From assembly GCF_037126285.1 (NCBI RefSeq), contig NZ_CP147012.1, positions 3,032,001 to 3,096,000 on the forward strand: a DNA stretch of 64,000 nucleotides. The letters run 5' to 3'. Origin of the DNA: Bernardetia sp. MNP-M8 (lineage in GTDB: Bacteria > Bacteroidota > Bacteroidia > Cytophagales > Bernardetiaceae). The notes beneath the pieces were generated by a model. That model had not been told where the DNA came from and searched no databases. It saw nothing but the letters and a program-made list of their open reading frames with translations. Positions 46,252 through 55,338 of the stretch are shown here, one piece after another; position 1 is the first letter of the stretch; the number at the start of each line of letters is the position of its first letter. The position numbers were made by a program, and so were the translations under genes.

Positions 46252-46827
46252 ATGAAAAATAATATTTTATTTCTTCCTCTTATCCTCCTTTTTATGTTCG
46301 GATTTACATTTTCAAACTCTTCTACTATTGAAGAAACTATCAATACTACAAATAAAGTAAATCAGACAATTGTTTCCTCTATTACTTTCAAAATCAAAAA
46401 TGCAGGAATTGGCGTTGATGGAAGTTTTAAAGGTTTTCAAGGAACAGTTGACTTTAACCCTGACAATCTTGAAGCGAGTAAATTTGATGTGAGTGTTGAT
46501 GCAAAAACCATTGATACAGATAATGGAACACGAGATAACCACTTGAGAGAAGAAGAATATTTTGGTGTAGAAAAACATCCGAAAATTTCGATGAAATCAA
46601 CAAAAGTAGAAAAAATAAGTGATGGAAAATACAAAGCAACATTTAATCTTACTTTAAAAGGAACAACAAAAGCAGTTTCATTTCCTTTTTCGTATAGCAA
46701 AACAAGTACAGGCTATAAACTAAATGGTTCTTTTGAAATAGATAGAAGAGATTTCAAAGTAGGAGGTTCTAGCTGGATTCTATCTGATGATGTAAAAGTA
46801 TTTATTGATTTGGAAGTAAAAAACTAA
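46252..46827 (+). CDS. YceI-family lipocalin-like exported protein
   Basis: 191 residues. A signal peptide (about 1-22, ILFLPLILLFMFGFTFSNSS) leads to the YceI beta-barrel with the marks FKIKNAGIGVDGSFKGFQGT, NHLREEEYFGVEKHPKISMK and NLTLKGTTKAVSFPF. Family members bind polyisoprenoids or amphiphilic molecules in the periplasm, and some respond to acid or base stress. Single gene followed by the hairpin at 46955-47000. Confidence 0.92.
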   Translation: MKNNILFLPLILLFMFGFTFSNSSTIEETINTTNKVNQTIVSSITFKIKNAGIGVDGSFKGFQGTVDFNPDNLEASKFDVSVDAKTIDTDNGTRDNHLREEEYFGVEKHPKISMKSTKVEKISDGKYKATFNLTLKGTTKAVSFPFSYSKTSTGYKLNGSFEIDRRDFKVGGSSWILSDDVKVFIDLEVKN

Positions 46828-46954
46828 TTCCAATAATTAAAAACGATTACAGTATTTTGAAGTAATACTATTCGTTTTGCATACTTTTTAGTTAGATTAG
46901 TTTCTAAAATGTTATTAATTCTTATACTTTCTGTATTTTTACAGAAATATAATT

Positions 46955-47000
46955 ACCCTTTTTAACTGATTTGATTGTAAGAATCAATTTTAAAAAGGGT
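46955..47000 (+). terminator. Hairpin terminator of the YceI gene
   Basis: ACCCTTTTTAA (46955-46965) pairs with TTAAAAAGGGT (46990-47000), followed by TTTTC on the plus strand. It is about 130 bp after the stop at 46827. Confidence 0.65.
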
Positions 47001-47084
47001 TTTTCATAGTTTATAAGATGTTTAATAATTACCAAGCATTGGGGAAATAATAAAAATGACACTTTTATCTCAAAAAAATCTTTT

Positions 47085-47579
47085 ATGAATCATTCGAATA
47101 TAGCTGTTTTGAAGCAGCTCAAAGATCTTCTCAATCAACTTTCAGATAAAGAATATGCTCAACCTTTACCTATAATTTCTCAAAATACAATAGGAAAACA
47201 TGTCAGACATATTTTAGAATTTTATACATGTCTGTTTACAGGAATAGAAAATAAGTCAATAGACTATGATGCACGAAAACGTAATCTTGAATTAGAAAAC
47301 TATACAGAGAAGGCATTAGAAACTTCAAATCTTATTGCTGAAACACTACTAAACTTAGACAAAGATGTAGAATTAGAACTTTTTGCAACACTTCCACATC
47401 AAAGAGTAAAACTGACTTCTACTGTCGAAAGAGAACTTTTATATGTATTAGAACATACCATTCATCATTTTGCAATTATCAAAATTGCTGTCAAAAATGA
47501 ATTTCCTCATGTGAAAGTGGCTGACGATTTTGGCGTGGCGTATGCAACACTTCAACATCAAGAAGTAATTAAGAATTAA
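47085..47579 (+). CDS. DinB-superfamily protein
   Basis: 164 residues, a four-helix bundle by appearance. The metal-binding histidines expected in DinB proteins are present in IGKHVRHILEF (His39/His42) and LEHTIHHFAIIKI (His124, His127/128). DinB/YfiT-like proteins are often thiol-dependent S-transferases or metal-dependent hydrolases; the substrate here is unknown. It is followed by an intergenic repeat region and then the ATP-grasp gene on the same strand. Confidence 0.87.
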   Translation: MNHSNIAVLKQLKDLLNQLSDKEYAQPLPIISQNTIGKHVRHILEFYTCLFTGIENKSIDYDARKRNLELENYTEKALETSNLIAETLLNLDKDVELELFATLPHQRVKLTSTVERELLYVLEHTIHHFAIIKIAVKNEFPHVKVADDFGVAYATLQHQEVIKN

Positions 47580-47689
47580 AAATTACGACTTGCCAAAGAG
47601 GCGAAGCCAATTACGAATTAAATTAAAATTATTTCTACTTTTTAGTAACTAGCCGTTGTCGGTGTCTCCACTGATGACATCATTATAAC
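47580..47689. repeat. Intergenic repeat tract: AATTACG strings plus a solo hairpin
   Basis: The first part (about 47580-47630) has inverted AATTACG/AATTCG strings around CTTGCC-GAGGCGAAGCC. The second (47652-47681) reads GCCGTTGTCGGTGTCTCCAC then TGATGACATC, a collapsed copy of the ends of the 56919-57216 element: left-end motif and right-end GACATCAT joined. It ends 8 bp before the ATP-grasp start codon, so it probably forms part of that gene's leader. Confidence 0.55.
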
Positions 47690-48793
47690 ATGAAAAAACC
47701 TTTATGGTGGATAAAACTGACTAATTTTGAATATTGGTCATTTTGGTTTTTCTATTTGCCTACAGTACCTTACGGTTTGTACTTGGCTTTGCGTTCGGGT
47801 TCGTTGGCATATTTTACCTCTGTCAATCCTGCTGTTCCTTTGAGTGGAATGCAAGGACAACCCAAACAAGATATTCTCAAACTTTTAGATAATAAATATC
47901 TTCCCAAGTCGCTTTATTTTAAGCATAATTCGGAATTTGAAATTGTTAAATCTGAAATAGAAAAAAAACAAATTGAACTTCCTTTTATCATAAAACCTGA
48001 AGTAGGAGAGCGTGGAAAAGGTGTAGAAAAAATAGAATCCTTTGAAGAATTAAGAGATTATTTGAAGGAATACATGCAGGAAAATGAAGCTGATTTTATT
48101 ATTCAAGAATTTTTGAAAGAACCAATAGAATTAGGAGTTTTGTATTATAGATTGCCAAATAATTTGAAATGCAAAGTAAATGAGCTAAATAATAATAATC
48201 AAAATAAAGGACGTTTAAAGAAATTCAAAAATTCTGCAATTACTTCTATTGTACAAAAAGAATTTTTGACCGTAACAGGTAATGGGAAAAAAACTTTGGA
48301 AGCACTTATTGAAGACTCTGATAGAGCAAGATTTCAAAAGAAAAGATTAGAAAAAGAGTTTGCCCAAGAATGGAATATGATATTGCCAAAAGATGAAAAA
48401 ATCGTTTTAGAACCTATTGGAAACCATTGCAGAGGAACAAAATTTTTGGACGGAAATAAATACATTACAGAAAAAAATTTAACTACTTTTGATGAAATAA
48501 TGAAGCCATTAGAAAATTACTATTATGGAAGATTCGATATAAAAGTTTCTTCGCTAGAAGATTTTAAACAAGGAAAAGGAATTAAAATAATGGAAGTAAA
48601 TGGTGTAGCTTCCGAACCAGCTCATATTTACGATCCAAAAATGCCAATTTTAAAGGCTTACAAGGATATTTTTTGGCACATGAAAATTATTCAAGTAATT
48701 AGTTGTCAGAATAAAAAAGATGGAACTCCGTATGCTTCTTTTAAGCAAATTTGGAAAATAGTGAGTGATGAGTTTAAGAAAACCTTTTTTTAA
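47690..48793 (+). CDS. ATP-grasp-fold protein, substrate unknown
   Basis: 367 residues. The ATP-grasp core shows ELPFIIKPEVGERGKGVEKI (nucleotide-binding Lys and Gly-rich loop, ~103-122), DFIIQEFLKEPIELGVLYYR (~140-159) and the metal-binding IKIMEVNGVASEPAHIYDPK (~300-319). The N-terminal ~60 residues (LWWIKLTNFEYWSFWFFYLP) are very aromatic and may associate with the membrane. Such enzymes form carboxylate-amine bonds like D-Ala-D-Ala ligase or carbamoyl phosphate synthase. Pathway unknown. Confidence 0.82.
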   Translation: MKKPLWWIKLTNFEYWSFWFFYLPTVPYGLYLALRSGSLAYFTSVNPAVPLSGMQGQPKQDILKLLDNKYLPKSLYFKHNSEFEIVKSEIEKKQIELPFIIKPEVGERGKGVEKIESFEELRDYLKEYMQENEADFIIQEFLKEPIELGVLYYRLPNNLKCKVNELNNNNQNKGRLKKFKNSAITSIVQKEFLTVTGNGKKTLEALIEDSDRARFQKKRLEKEFAQEWNMILPKDEKIVLEPIGNHCRGTKFLDGNKYITEKNLTTFDEIMKPLENYYYGRFDIKVSSLEDFKQGKGIKIMEVNGVASEPAHIYDPKMPILKAYKDIFWHMKIIQVISCQNKKDGTPYASFKQIWKIVSDEFKKTFF

Positions 48794-48947
48794 TTCAATT
48801 TTATAGGTGAATTAGTCAATTATTTCACTTGTTTGCCAAAATATAATAATTAAACCTTTTTTCTTTCTTGATTTTGTGATTAATTTGCTTTGATAATTAT
48901 TAGAAAAACGGAAACTTTATAAATTATTACGCTGAAAAATATACCAA

Positions 48948-51179
48948 ATGAACTTAGTTTTAAAAATAGTTCTTTATAAAAGATGTCTAATTCTTTTTTT
49001 CATTTTGTCATTTATATTTCAAAATTCTAGTTTTGCCCAAACTACTACTCAAGATAGTTTACAAAATTTACTTTATAAATTTTCTTTAGACGAACTCACT
49101 CGTTTAGATAATCAAAATCTAGTCACAACAGCTTCTAAGAAATCTGAACGTATAGAAGATGCTCCTTCTGTAGTATCAGTAATTTATAAAAAAGATATTG
49201 AGAACTATGGAGCTACCAATATTTTGGATTTACTCAGAAGGGTTACAGGGATTTATGTGGCTGGTTCTGGATTTATTCCTGATAATATGATTGCCTTACG
49301 TGGCGATGCAACAGTACATTATAGTAGCCGAGTTTTGATTTTGCTTGATGGAAGACCAATTAGAGACAACAGTAGTGGAGGTCTGCGCATGGCTTTTAAT
49401 TTAATGTATCCGATTGAGCGCATCGAACGTATTGAAATTATACATGGAGCAGGTTCGGTTTTATATGGAACAGGAGCATATTTAGGAGTAATAAACGTAA
49501 TCACGAAATCAACAGGTGAAGAACCTCTAAGTGTAAATATACAAGGAGGAGGCTTTGGTAGATTGCAGACAAGTATTACAAAAGGATTTAAAAAAGAAAA
49601 TTTTAAACTGTCTTTATCAGGACAAGTTATTCAAGAAAAAGGCTGGGATTTTACAGCAACAGATGGAATTCCTCAAGTCACTCGCACTATTAAAATGCAA
49701 GAAAATGGATATGGACTTAATGCACAATTAGAATACAAAAAATTCAAGATTCAAGCCTACAATGGACAAGTTACACAAAGAGCTATGTATTTTGCTGGTG
49801 CTTGGTCAGCGTTTGATATTATAAATGGAAATGATACCACTTTTAGTTATAAAGATTATAATGGAATTCATAACCTAACTTTTGCAGACGCAGGATATAA
49901 AATTGATATTTTGGAGGGGTGGTCTTTGAATGCAAACGTTACATTGAATCACAATATTTTTAGAGAAACAGCAGAAGATGCCCTTGATGATATTGCAGTT
50001 ACGAGTGCTACAGACGTTTTGGGCGAAATTTTCTCTTCTGTAGATTTAGGCAAGAAAGGAAATTTTGTAGTAGGTGGACTGATTAATCAGGCTTCTGGAG
50101 AGCAAACTTTTCCTGTTAGTTTGAAGCAAGAAAAAACAGCAGAACAACCTTTTGAAGCTGTCGGTTTTGGTTCTTTTAATATCTATAATTCAAATATTGG
50201 TAAAAATCCAAATCCTCCTTTTATTATTGAACCCTACAATGAAATTTATTACTCTTTGTATGCTCAAGCTGATTATAGAATTATTCCTCAACTTAAGTTA
50301 GTAGCTGGAGGACAGTTTAATAAAGCTCCTAATGTAGATATTGATTTTGTTCCTCGCTTAGGTGTCATTGCTAATCTTTCAGAAGAGTTTACAGCAAAAT
50401 TTTTATATAGTGAAGCATTTAGAAATGGTTCTGCAATAGAGCGTCTTATTCGTGTAAACTTTGTTTTTGGAAACGAAAATCTAGAACCTGAAAAAATTCG
50501 TACAACTGAACTAAATCTTTCTTTTAAAGATTTAAACAAACGTTTTTCTACTTCGCTTACTTATTATTACAATAATCAACAAAATTTGATTGTTCGTTCT
50601 CAACAAGCAGCACAAGATGAAGACCTGCCTACTTTTGAATATTATATAAATAGTGGTTCACGAAAATCACAAGGAATAGAACTTGAAATAGGTTATTCTC
50701 CTATTGAAAGACTAGAATTGACAGCATCAATAAATGTAAATGATAGTTTTGATGAGCTAAATATAAGAAGTCCGTTTTCAAATCAAGATACAGTTTATGT
50801 GGCGCAAAATATACAAGCTGTTCCACAATCAAATGCCAAAATTGGTTTTGATTATAAGTTTAGAAATGGAATTTCTATTGGTGTTTTTGATTGTTTTTGG
50901 TCAGGTGTTACTCGTGTTTCACAAAGCCCATATAGAAACACGTTATCAAAAGAACTAAATCCTCCAATACATTCTTATCATCGTTTGACAGCAAACTTGA
51001 ATGTAAATGTAGGCGAACTTTTTGATGTTATTTCACTTAATAAACTCAGATTTTCTGTTTATGGAGATAATTTACTTAATCAACAAATTATGATGGTTGA
51101 ACCACAAAATAATGTAAATACACTTCCTGCCTATGGTGGAAGAGCTATTTATGGAACTGTAAAGTATGTTTTTAAGTGA
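48948..51179 (+). CDS. TonB-dependent outer-membrane receptor
   Basis: 743 residues. A signal peptide (about 1-28, ending SSFAQTT) precedes the plug domain with SKKSERIEDAPSVVSVIYKK, NILDLLRRVTGIYVAG, ILLDGRPIRDNSSGG and RIERIEIIHGAGSVLYGTGA (about 50-180). A 22-strand-type beta-barrel follows, ending in GGRAIYGTVKYVFK with the C-terminal aromatic residue needed for BAM insertion. It lacks a SusC-type N-terminal carboxypeptidase-like domain and has no SusD neighbour, so it looks like a siderophore, heme or cobalamin-type importer. The substrate cannot be read. Confidence 0.93.
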   Translation: MNLVLKIVLYKRCLILFFILSFIFQNSSFAQTTTQDSLQNLLYKFSLDELTRLDNQNLVTTASKKSERIEDAPSVVSVIYKKDIENYGATNILDLLRRVTGIYVAGSGFIPDNMIALRGDATVHYSSRVLILLDGRPIRDNSSGGLRMAFNLMYPIERIERIEIIHGAGSVLYGTGAYLGVINVITKSTGEEPLSVNIQGGGFGRLQTSITKGFKKENFKLSLSGQVIQEKGWDFTATDGIPQVTRTIKMQENGYGLNAQLEYKKFKIQAYNGQVTQRAMYFAGAWSAFDIINGNDTTFSYKDYNGIHNLTFADAGYKIDILEGWSLNANVTLNHNIFRETAEDALDDIAVTSATDVLGEIFSSVDLGKKGNFVVGGLINQASGEQTFPVSLKQEKTAEQPFEAVGFGSFNIYNSNIGKNPNPPFIIEPYNEIYYSLYAQADYRIIPQLKLVAGGQFNKAPNVDIDFVPRLGVIANLSEEFTAKFLYSEAFRNGSAIERLIRVNFVFGNENLEPEKIRTTELNLSFKDLNKRFSTSLTYYYNNQQNLIVRSQQAAQDEDLPTFEYYINSGSRKSQGIELEIGYSPIERLELTASINVNDSFDELNIRSPFSNQDTVYVAQNIQAVPQSNAKIGFDYKFRNGISIGVFDCFWSGVTRVSQSPYRNTLSKELNPPIHSYHRLTANLNVNVGELFDVISLNKLRFSVYGDNLLNQQIMMVEPQNNVNTLPAYGGRAIYGTVKYVFK

Positions 51180-51187
51180 TTTTTAGT

Positions 51188-51219
51188 AATTGTCTGACAC
51201 TTTTAAGTGTCTGACAATT
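51188..51219. terminator. Shared hairpin between the TonB receptor gene and the Hpt gene
   Basis: AATTGTCTGACACTT pairs with AAGTGTCTGACAATT (one central mismatch) around TT. It fills most of the 45 bp between the two converging genes. Confidence 0.75.
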
Positions 51220-51224
51220 ATATA

Positions 51225-52676
51225 CTAAGACATTTCTTTCTCCAATTCTTTCAGTTTTGCTTCTACTTGCACTTTTATAACAGGAATAGCTTGTAAGACA
51301 AACTCTAGTTTATCTTTAATTTGTGCGATTGTCCAGCCGTTTTCTTGACTTGATTCTATTTCTGAAAGTGTTGTATTAAATTTTGTTAGACCTGTATAAG
51401 CTGTACATGATTTGAATTTATGAACAGTTTGACGGAGTGTGTCTAGTTCTCCATCATTAAATTCTTGTTGCAACTGTGCTGGATATTCTCTTAAATTTTT
51501 ATCCAAAATTTGTAACATACTTTGAACAAGCATTGGCTCATTATCTACAATTTCATAGATTTGAGAAAGATCAATTTTTTCGTGGTAACTCATAGTATTA
51601 GTGTTGGTAAAGGATAGTAGTTGTTGCCAAATCTGAAAAGGATATAAAGGATAAATCAATAAATTTGTTTCATTGTTTATCAAATGCTGCTCTTTTTCTA
51701 AAAAAGTTGGTTCGACAAGAAGGCAGGCTGAAAATGAATCTTTTTTTGTATTATTTTTAATAAAACTCTGCTCTATAAAGATAAAATCTATTTTAGAAAA
51801 ATCAAATTCCGAGTTTTGGTTTATCTCAATTTCTACAAATTTTCCTCCAGCGAGTTCTACTATATTTTTAATTAGTTTTTGATGTATAGAATTTTTTCCT
51901 AGATAAGAAATTGTTTTTTGAGCAGATAAGAAAGTCTTTATTTTTTTAGGAAAAAGACAAATACCACTTATCTTTTCGAAAGAATCAGATAGAGAAACTA
52001 GATTTTCAAAATGATTTTTATATTCCTTCTCAGAATTAGACTCAGAATTAGATTGAATAAAGTTTTGTGTAGCCGTTTTTTTGAGATTATCAGCCAACAA
52101 GTTTGTCCAATCTACTCGTAACTGTTCATTGAGTGCAGTTAATTCTTTTTGATGGTTGATTTCTAAGAGTTCAGTATCTTTGGTCAGTTGCCATTTTTCA
52201 TTTAAAAACTCCACCTCTTGCAGCTTTTTATTTTCCTCTGCATTTTTCAATGATGTATAATAATCAGTTTTATCTTCTAGCAAACATTCTAAATAAGGAG
52301 TTGCATCTTTGTCTGTTTTTTTTTTGATGGTAAATAAAGCATCTACAAAAAAAGTTTCTTCTTCAAAAAGAAGTTCTAGGTTATTTATAGAAAGGCTTTT
52401 TTCTTCCTTGTTTGTGTTCTTAAATAGAAAATCAATAGCTTCTTTATGCACTCTGAATAGTGTGAAGCGTTCAAAAAAATCAATATCTTCCTTTTGATTG
52501 ATTTGCCAAATGGCTTGACAGGTATTTTGAATAATTCCTTTTTTGTCTAAATAGAAAATTTGAATGCGATTCGCAACAAAAGAGAGTTTGCGAGCATTAA
52601 ATTCAGAAACCAAAGATATATTTTTTGATAGGATTTCTTTAGGCACTTTTAAAAATGAAAGAGAAAAGGAATACAA
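51225..52676 (-). CDS. Hpt-domain signalling protein with PAS-like N-terminus
   Basis: 483 residues. The N-terminal ~130 residues (IQIFYLDKKGIIQNTCQAIW) look PAS-like. A long charged coiled coil follows (about 140-200, KLQEVEFLNEKWQLTKDTEL). Residues 225-355 have a receiver-like alternation but no clear phospho-acceptor motif (SKIDFIFIEQSF). The C-terminal Hpt domain has LRQTVHKFKSCTAYTGL, with the phosphorylatable His near 419, and LSEIESSQENGWT. There is no kinase domain, so it must take phosphate from a kinase encoded elsewhere. The histidine kinase at 25263 is one candidate only in principle. Confidence 0.78.
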   Translation of the reverse strand: MYSFSLSFLKVPKEILSKNISLVSEFNARKLSFVANRIQIFYLDKKGIIQNTCQAIWQINQKEDIDFFERFTLFRVHKEAIDFLFKNTNKEEKSLSINNLELLFEEETFFVDALFTIKKKTDKDATPYLECLLEDKTDYYTSLKNAEENKKLQEVEFLNEKWQLTKDTELLEINHQKELTALNEQLRVDWTNLLADNLKKTATQNFIQSNSESNSEKEYKNHFENLVSLSDSFEKISGICLFPKKIKTFLSAQKTISYLGKNSIHQKLIKNIVELAGGKFVEIEINQNSEFDFSKIDFIFIEQSFIKNNTKKDSFSACLLVEPTFLEKEQHLINNETNLLIYPLYPFQIWQQLLSFTNTNTMSYHEKIDLSQIYEIVDNEPMLVQSMLQILDKNLREYPAQLQQEFNDGELDTLRQTVHKFKSCTAYTGLTKFNTTLSEIESSQENGWTIAQIKDKLEFVLQAIPVIKVQVEAKLKELEKEMS

Positions 52677-52713
52677 TAAAAAGCTAAATTCTACTTAAAG
52701 TTACAAAAAAAAT

Positions 52714-53754
52714 CTATTCTTTTGGCAAAACATTCGAAAACTCAAATGGAGAAATCACTTCTCCTACAGTTGCTTTGTAAGTTTGCCCTTCTAGTTGTTC
52801 AATACGCATAAAAAAGGTCATTGTTTCATCAAAGTATTCCCAAATGGTGATCTTGTTTGCACTTGTTTTGGCTGTTAGTTCGTGTCGCCAACCTGTTTTT
52901 GTATTTTCTCTAAAATAATCTATCTCTTGATGATTTAGAACTGATGGAGGACGTAAATTTGTCTGAATTTCCTCTTCTAATTCCCTATCAATAGAATGAA
53001 TATTTACTTTTCTAGCTAAAATAGTATGCAATTGAGTACCTTCATTTCGTATGTACAAATGCAGTGTTTCTTTTTCATTTACTAAGCGAAACTCTTTTCC
53101 ACTATTTCCATTATCCCAATCGTATTGCCATTCCTGTACAGTTTCCCATGTCGTCAAATCAAAATCTACTAAGTATCCTGCTTTTATATTTATGATACTT
53201 AATCGCATTGGGTCAGCTTCTGGAGAATCTAAAATACGAGGCGCAATTGGACGTATTTTGCTAATACTGCGTTTTTCTAAGTTTATAGAATTATCTTTTC
53301 CAGTATCTTTTTTCTGTAAATCATAAGGTGTGCGAAGCATAAAACGTGAACCTTTCGCAGAAGAATAAGAAGAGGAAGAAATAGAGTCTGCTGTTGTAGG
53401 ATTTTTGAGACCATAACGATACTTTACAAGCACATGACGAAGTGTTTGGTCTGCTATTTTGTTGTTATGAGCTTCTATCATAGAGGGAATCCTGAATAAA
53501 TCAATAAACCACCAAATACCAAAACCACCTGCCGTAAACCAATATAAAAATTGTAAAATCCATTGATTGAGATAAGCATAATGTGTCCCAAAGACAAGCA
53601 AGTGCAAAATGTATCCTATGGAAGTCGTACGTGCATTTCGGTTATATTCTTCAAAAAATTCTCGTTGAGCTTCCTGTGGGAGTTCTGAAAGTTGAGCAGT
53701 AACAGCATAAGGAAGTTCACGAGTGAGTGAAGGTGGTAATATTAGATTTCCCAT
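52714..53754 (-). CDS. TM2-domain membrane protein
   Basis: 346 residues. A TM2-type hairpin of two or three helices (about 48-95) has TSIGYILHLLVFGTHYAYLN, FLYWFTAGGFGIWWFIDLFR and IPSMIEAHN, the usual TM2 ending. Downstream is a soluble domain of about 200 residues rich in beta strands (GYLVDFDLTTWETVQEWQYD, KTGWRHELTAKTSANKITIW) that is not a family I recognise. It may read as a membrane-tethered ligand-binding or adaptor domain. Its stop and the start of the Hpt gene are 37 bp apart on the same strand, so the two are likely cotranscribed. Confidence 0.85.
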   Translation of the reverse strand: MGNLILPPSLTRELPYAVTAQLSELPQEAQREFFEEYNRNARTTSIGYILHLLVFGTHYAYLNQWILQFLYWFTAGGFGIWWFIDLFRIPSMIEAHNNKIADQTLRHVLVKYRYGLKNPTTADSISSSSYSSAKGSRFMLRTPYDLQKKDTGKDNSINLEKRSISKIRPIAPRILDSPEADPMRLSIINIKAGYLVDFDLTTWETVQEWQYDWDNGNSGKEFRLVNEKETLHLYIRNEGTQLHTILARKVNIHSIDRELEEEIQTNLRPPSVLNHQEIDYFRENTKTGWRHELTAKTSANKITIWEYFDETMTFFMRIEQLEGQTYKATVGEVISPFEFSNVLPKE

Positions 53755-53932
53755 TTATTAACTTAATCTTTTTTACTTGTGATGTAATTTATATTCCTAA
53801 TTTTTTAAGTTTGTTTTCATCTATCTACAACTTACGTAAAAAAAAATTAAAGGATTATAGAAAAAACCTGATTTAGGAATATTTAGTGATTAAAACTAGA
53901 AAATCTATTTTCATTGCTTAATTTTTCAATTC

Positions 53933-54751
53933 CTAATTAAATTTACTCTTTTCTACAATGTTTTGTTTTAATTTTAATTCTAGTTTTAGAGCTTTGGGTA
54001 GTAAAATTCTATTTTCTATATCTGCATGTATTTTCAATTCTTCTTCAAAATCTTTTAATTCTGCATATAAAACTTTTATTAAAAGAGGTGTTTTTGCTGT
54101 AATTTTATAGTTACAGGTAAGTTCTCTAATTCCTTTCATTTCATCGTCATCTTGTTGATGCTGACGTAAAAAACGTGAAATAGAATGTTCTTTCATTGGG
54201 TAAAATACTTTTGTTATTTGTATTTTTCCATAAAAAGCATTGTCTAAAAGACTAATATAATCGAAGAGCGAATCTTCTTCTTCAAAAATATGATGAATAA
54301 AATCTTCTGCAAATAAAGGAAAAGCAATTTTTAAATCTCCTATAATGGATTTATATTGATTTTCAAATCCACTACTATCACAATCACAAACCAGTTTTGA
54401 CATATAAGGCAAACTACGACGCATAAAAATACGATGAGAATGCTTCAAATAATCAATAACAAGTTGTACAGGATAATGAGAGATACTTTGATATATTGCT
54501 TTTGATGAATTAGTGTTTTTACTAACTGCTAACTCTAATTGTTTTATTAAAAGTGCAGCATCAATTCCTTTTTCAGCACAACTTTGTGCTAATGTTTGAT
54601 GAGCATGATTATAAAAATCTATTCCAAAATAATGAAGCACAGCAGCATACACATAGTTTTTAGAAACTAAATGGGTTATGTTTTCAGTAGGTTGGAGAGT
54701 AGTATTATTTTCTCTATTATTTTCTTTCTTACTATTATCTCTATTTTCCAT
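53933..54751 (-). CDS. RIC/ScdA-like hemerythrin-domain protein
   Basis: 272 residues. The N-terminal domain (YVYAAVLHYFGIDFYNHAHQ, ~33-52) aligns with the DUF542/ScdA_N module of di-iron iron-sulfur-cluster repair proteins, but the usual Cys-Cys pair (GIDFCCGG in the family) is replaced by Tyr-Asn. The hemerythrin-like part has VIDYLKHSHRIFMRR, HHIFEEEDSLFDYI, MKEHSISRFLRQHQQDDDEM and FEEELKIHADIENRILLPKA, giving the His/Glu ligands of a di-iron site. It probably senses or repairs damage from NO or peroxide, but the N-terminal domain may work differently. A -7 motif lies at 54790-54797. Confidence 0.82.
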   Translation of the reverse strand: MENRDNSKKENNRENNTTLQPTENITHLVSKNYVYAAVLHYFGIDFYNHAHQTLAQSCAEKGIDAALLIKQLELAVSKNTNSSKAIYQSISHYPVQLVIDYLKHSHRIFMRRSLPYMSKLVCDCDSSGFENQYKSIIGDLKIAFPLFAEDFIHHIFEEEDSLFDYISLLDNAFYGKIQITKVFYPMKEHSISRFLRQHQQDDDEMKGIRELTCNYKITAKTPLLIKVLYAELKDFEEELKIHADIENRILLPKALKLELKLKQNIVEKSKFN

Positions 54752-55338
54752 AGGCTTCTTGTTATTTGAAAGAACAATTTACTAATCTACAAAAATATAG
54801 ATTTTTGAGCAAACCTAAATACTTTTTTAATAGGAAGAAAAATCAAGTTGTCATGATTTAAATTTATTTTGAGAGTCTTAAAAAATTAAAATCGTAGAAT
54901 AAAAAGTAGTTTATTCCTATTATAAAACAGATAAGTACAATAAAATAATTAAATGAATAAGAATATTTGGTAGTGTTTATAAAATAGTTGTAAATTGCGC
55001 ATTCATTTATAAGGTAGCTAATCAAAAAATAGTTCCCTTAATAAATAAAAAATATTGAAAAGGTCTTGTTTAGAAATTTAATTTCTATTTATAGCTTTTT
55101 ACGTTAGATACTATCTACTCACAAAAAAATATTCTCAAGGACTTATTAAATTGATTTTTAGACTATATAACTCAATAAATAAGTGGTATGATTACTCATA
55201 AAAAAATAGATAAGTTTTGTAGCCAAACAATAGGTTTTTCTATAAAATTTATGAAAATAGAATTTCCCTTTTAATGTATACTATTTCTATTTGATAAACT
55301 ATTGATTTTTATGCCTTAAATCCCAATTATCTTCCCAA
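54752..55338. other. Long divergent intergenic region, 587 bp
   Basis: Between the RIC-like gene and the M23 peptidase gene. It contains a TATTTTTG motif for the RIC-like gene (minus strand, 54790-54797). Otherwise it is very AT-rich with no open frame, RNA fold or repeat that I can support. Confidence 0.55.

Noticed and set aside
46312..46700. Three overlapping minus-strand frames opposite the YceI gene
   Set aside because: The YceI protein is complete with signal peptide and family motifs; the opposite frames are shadows.
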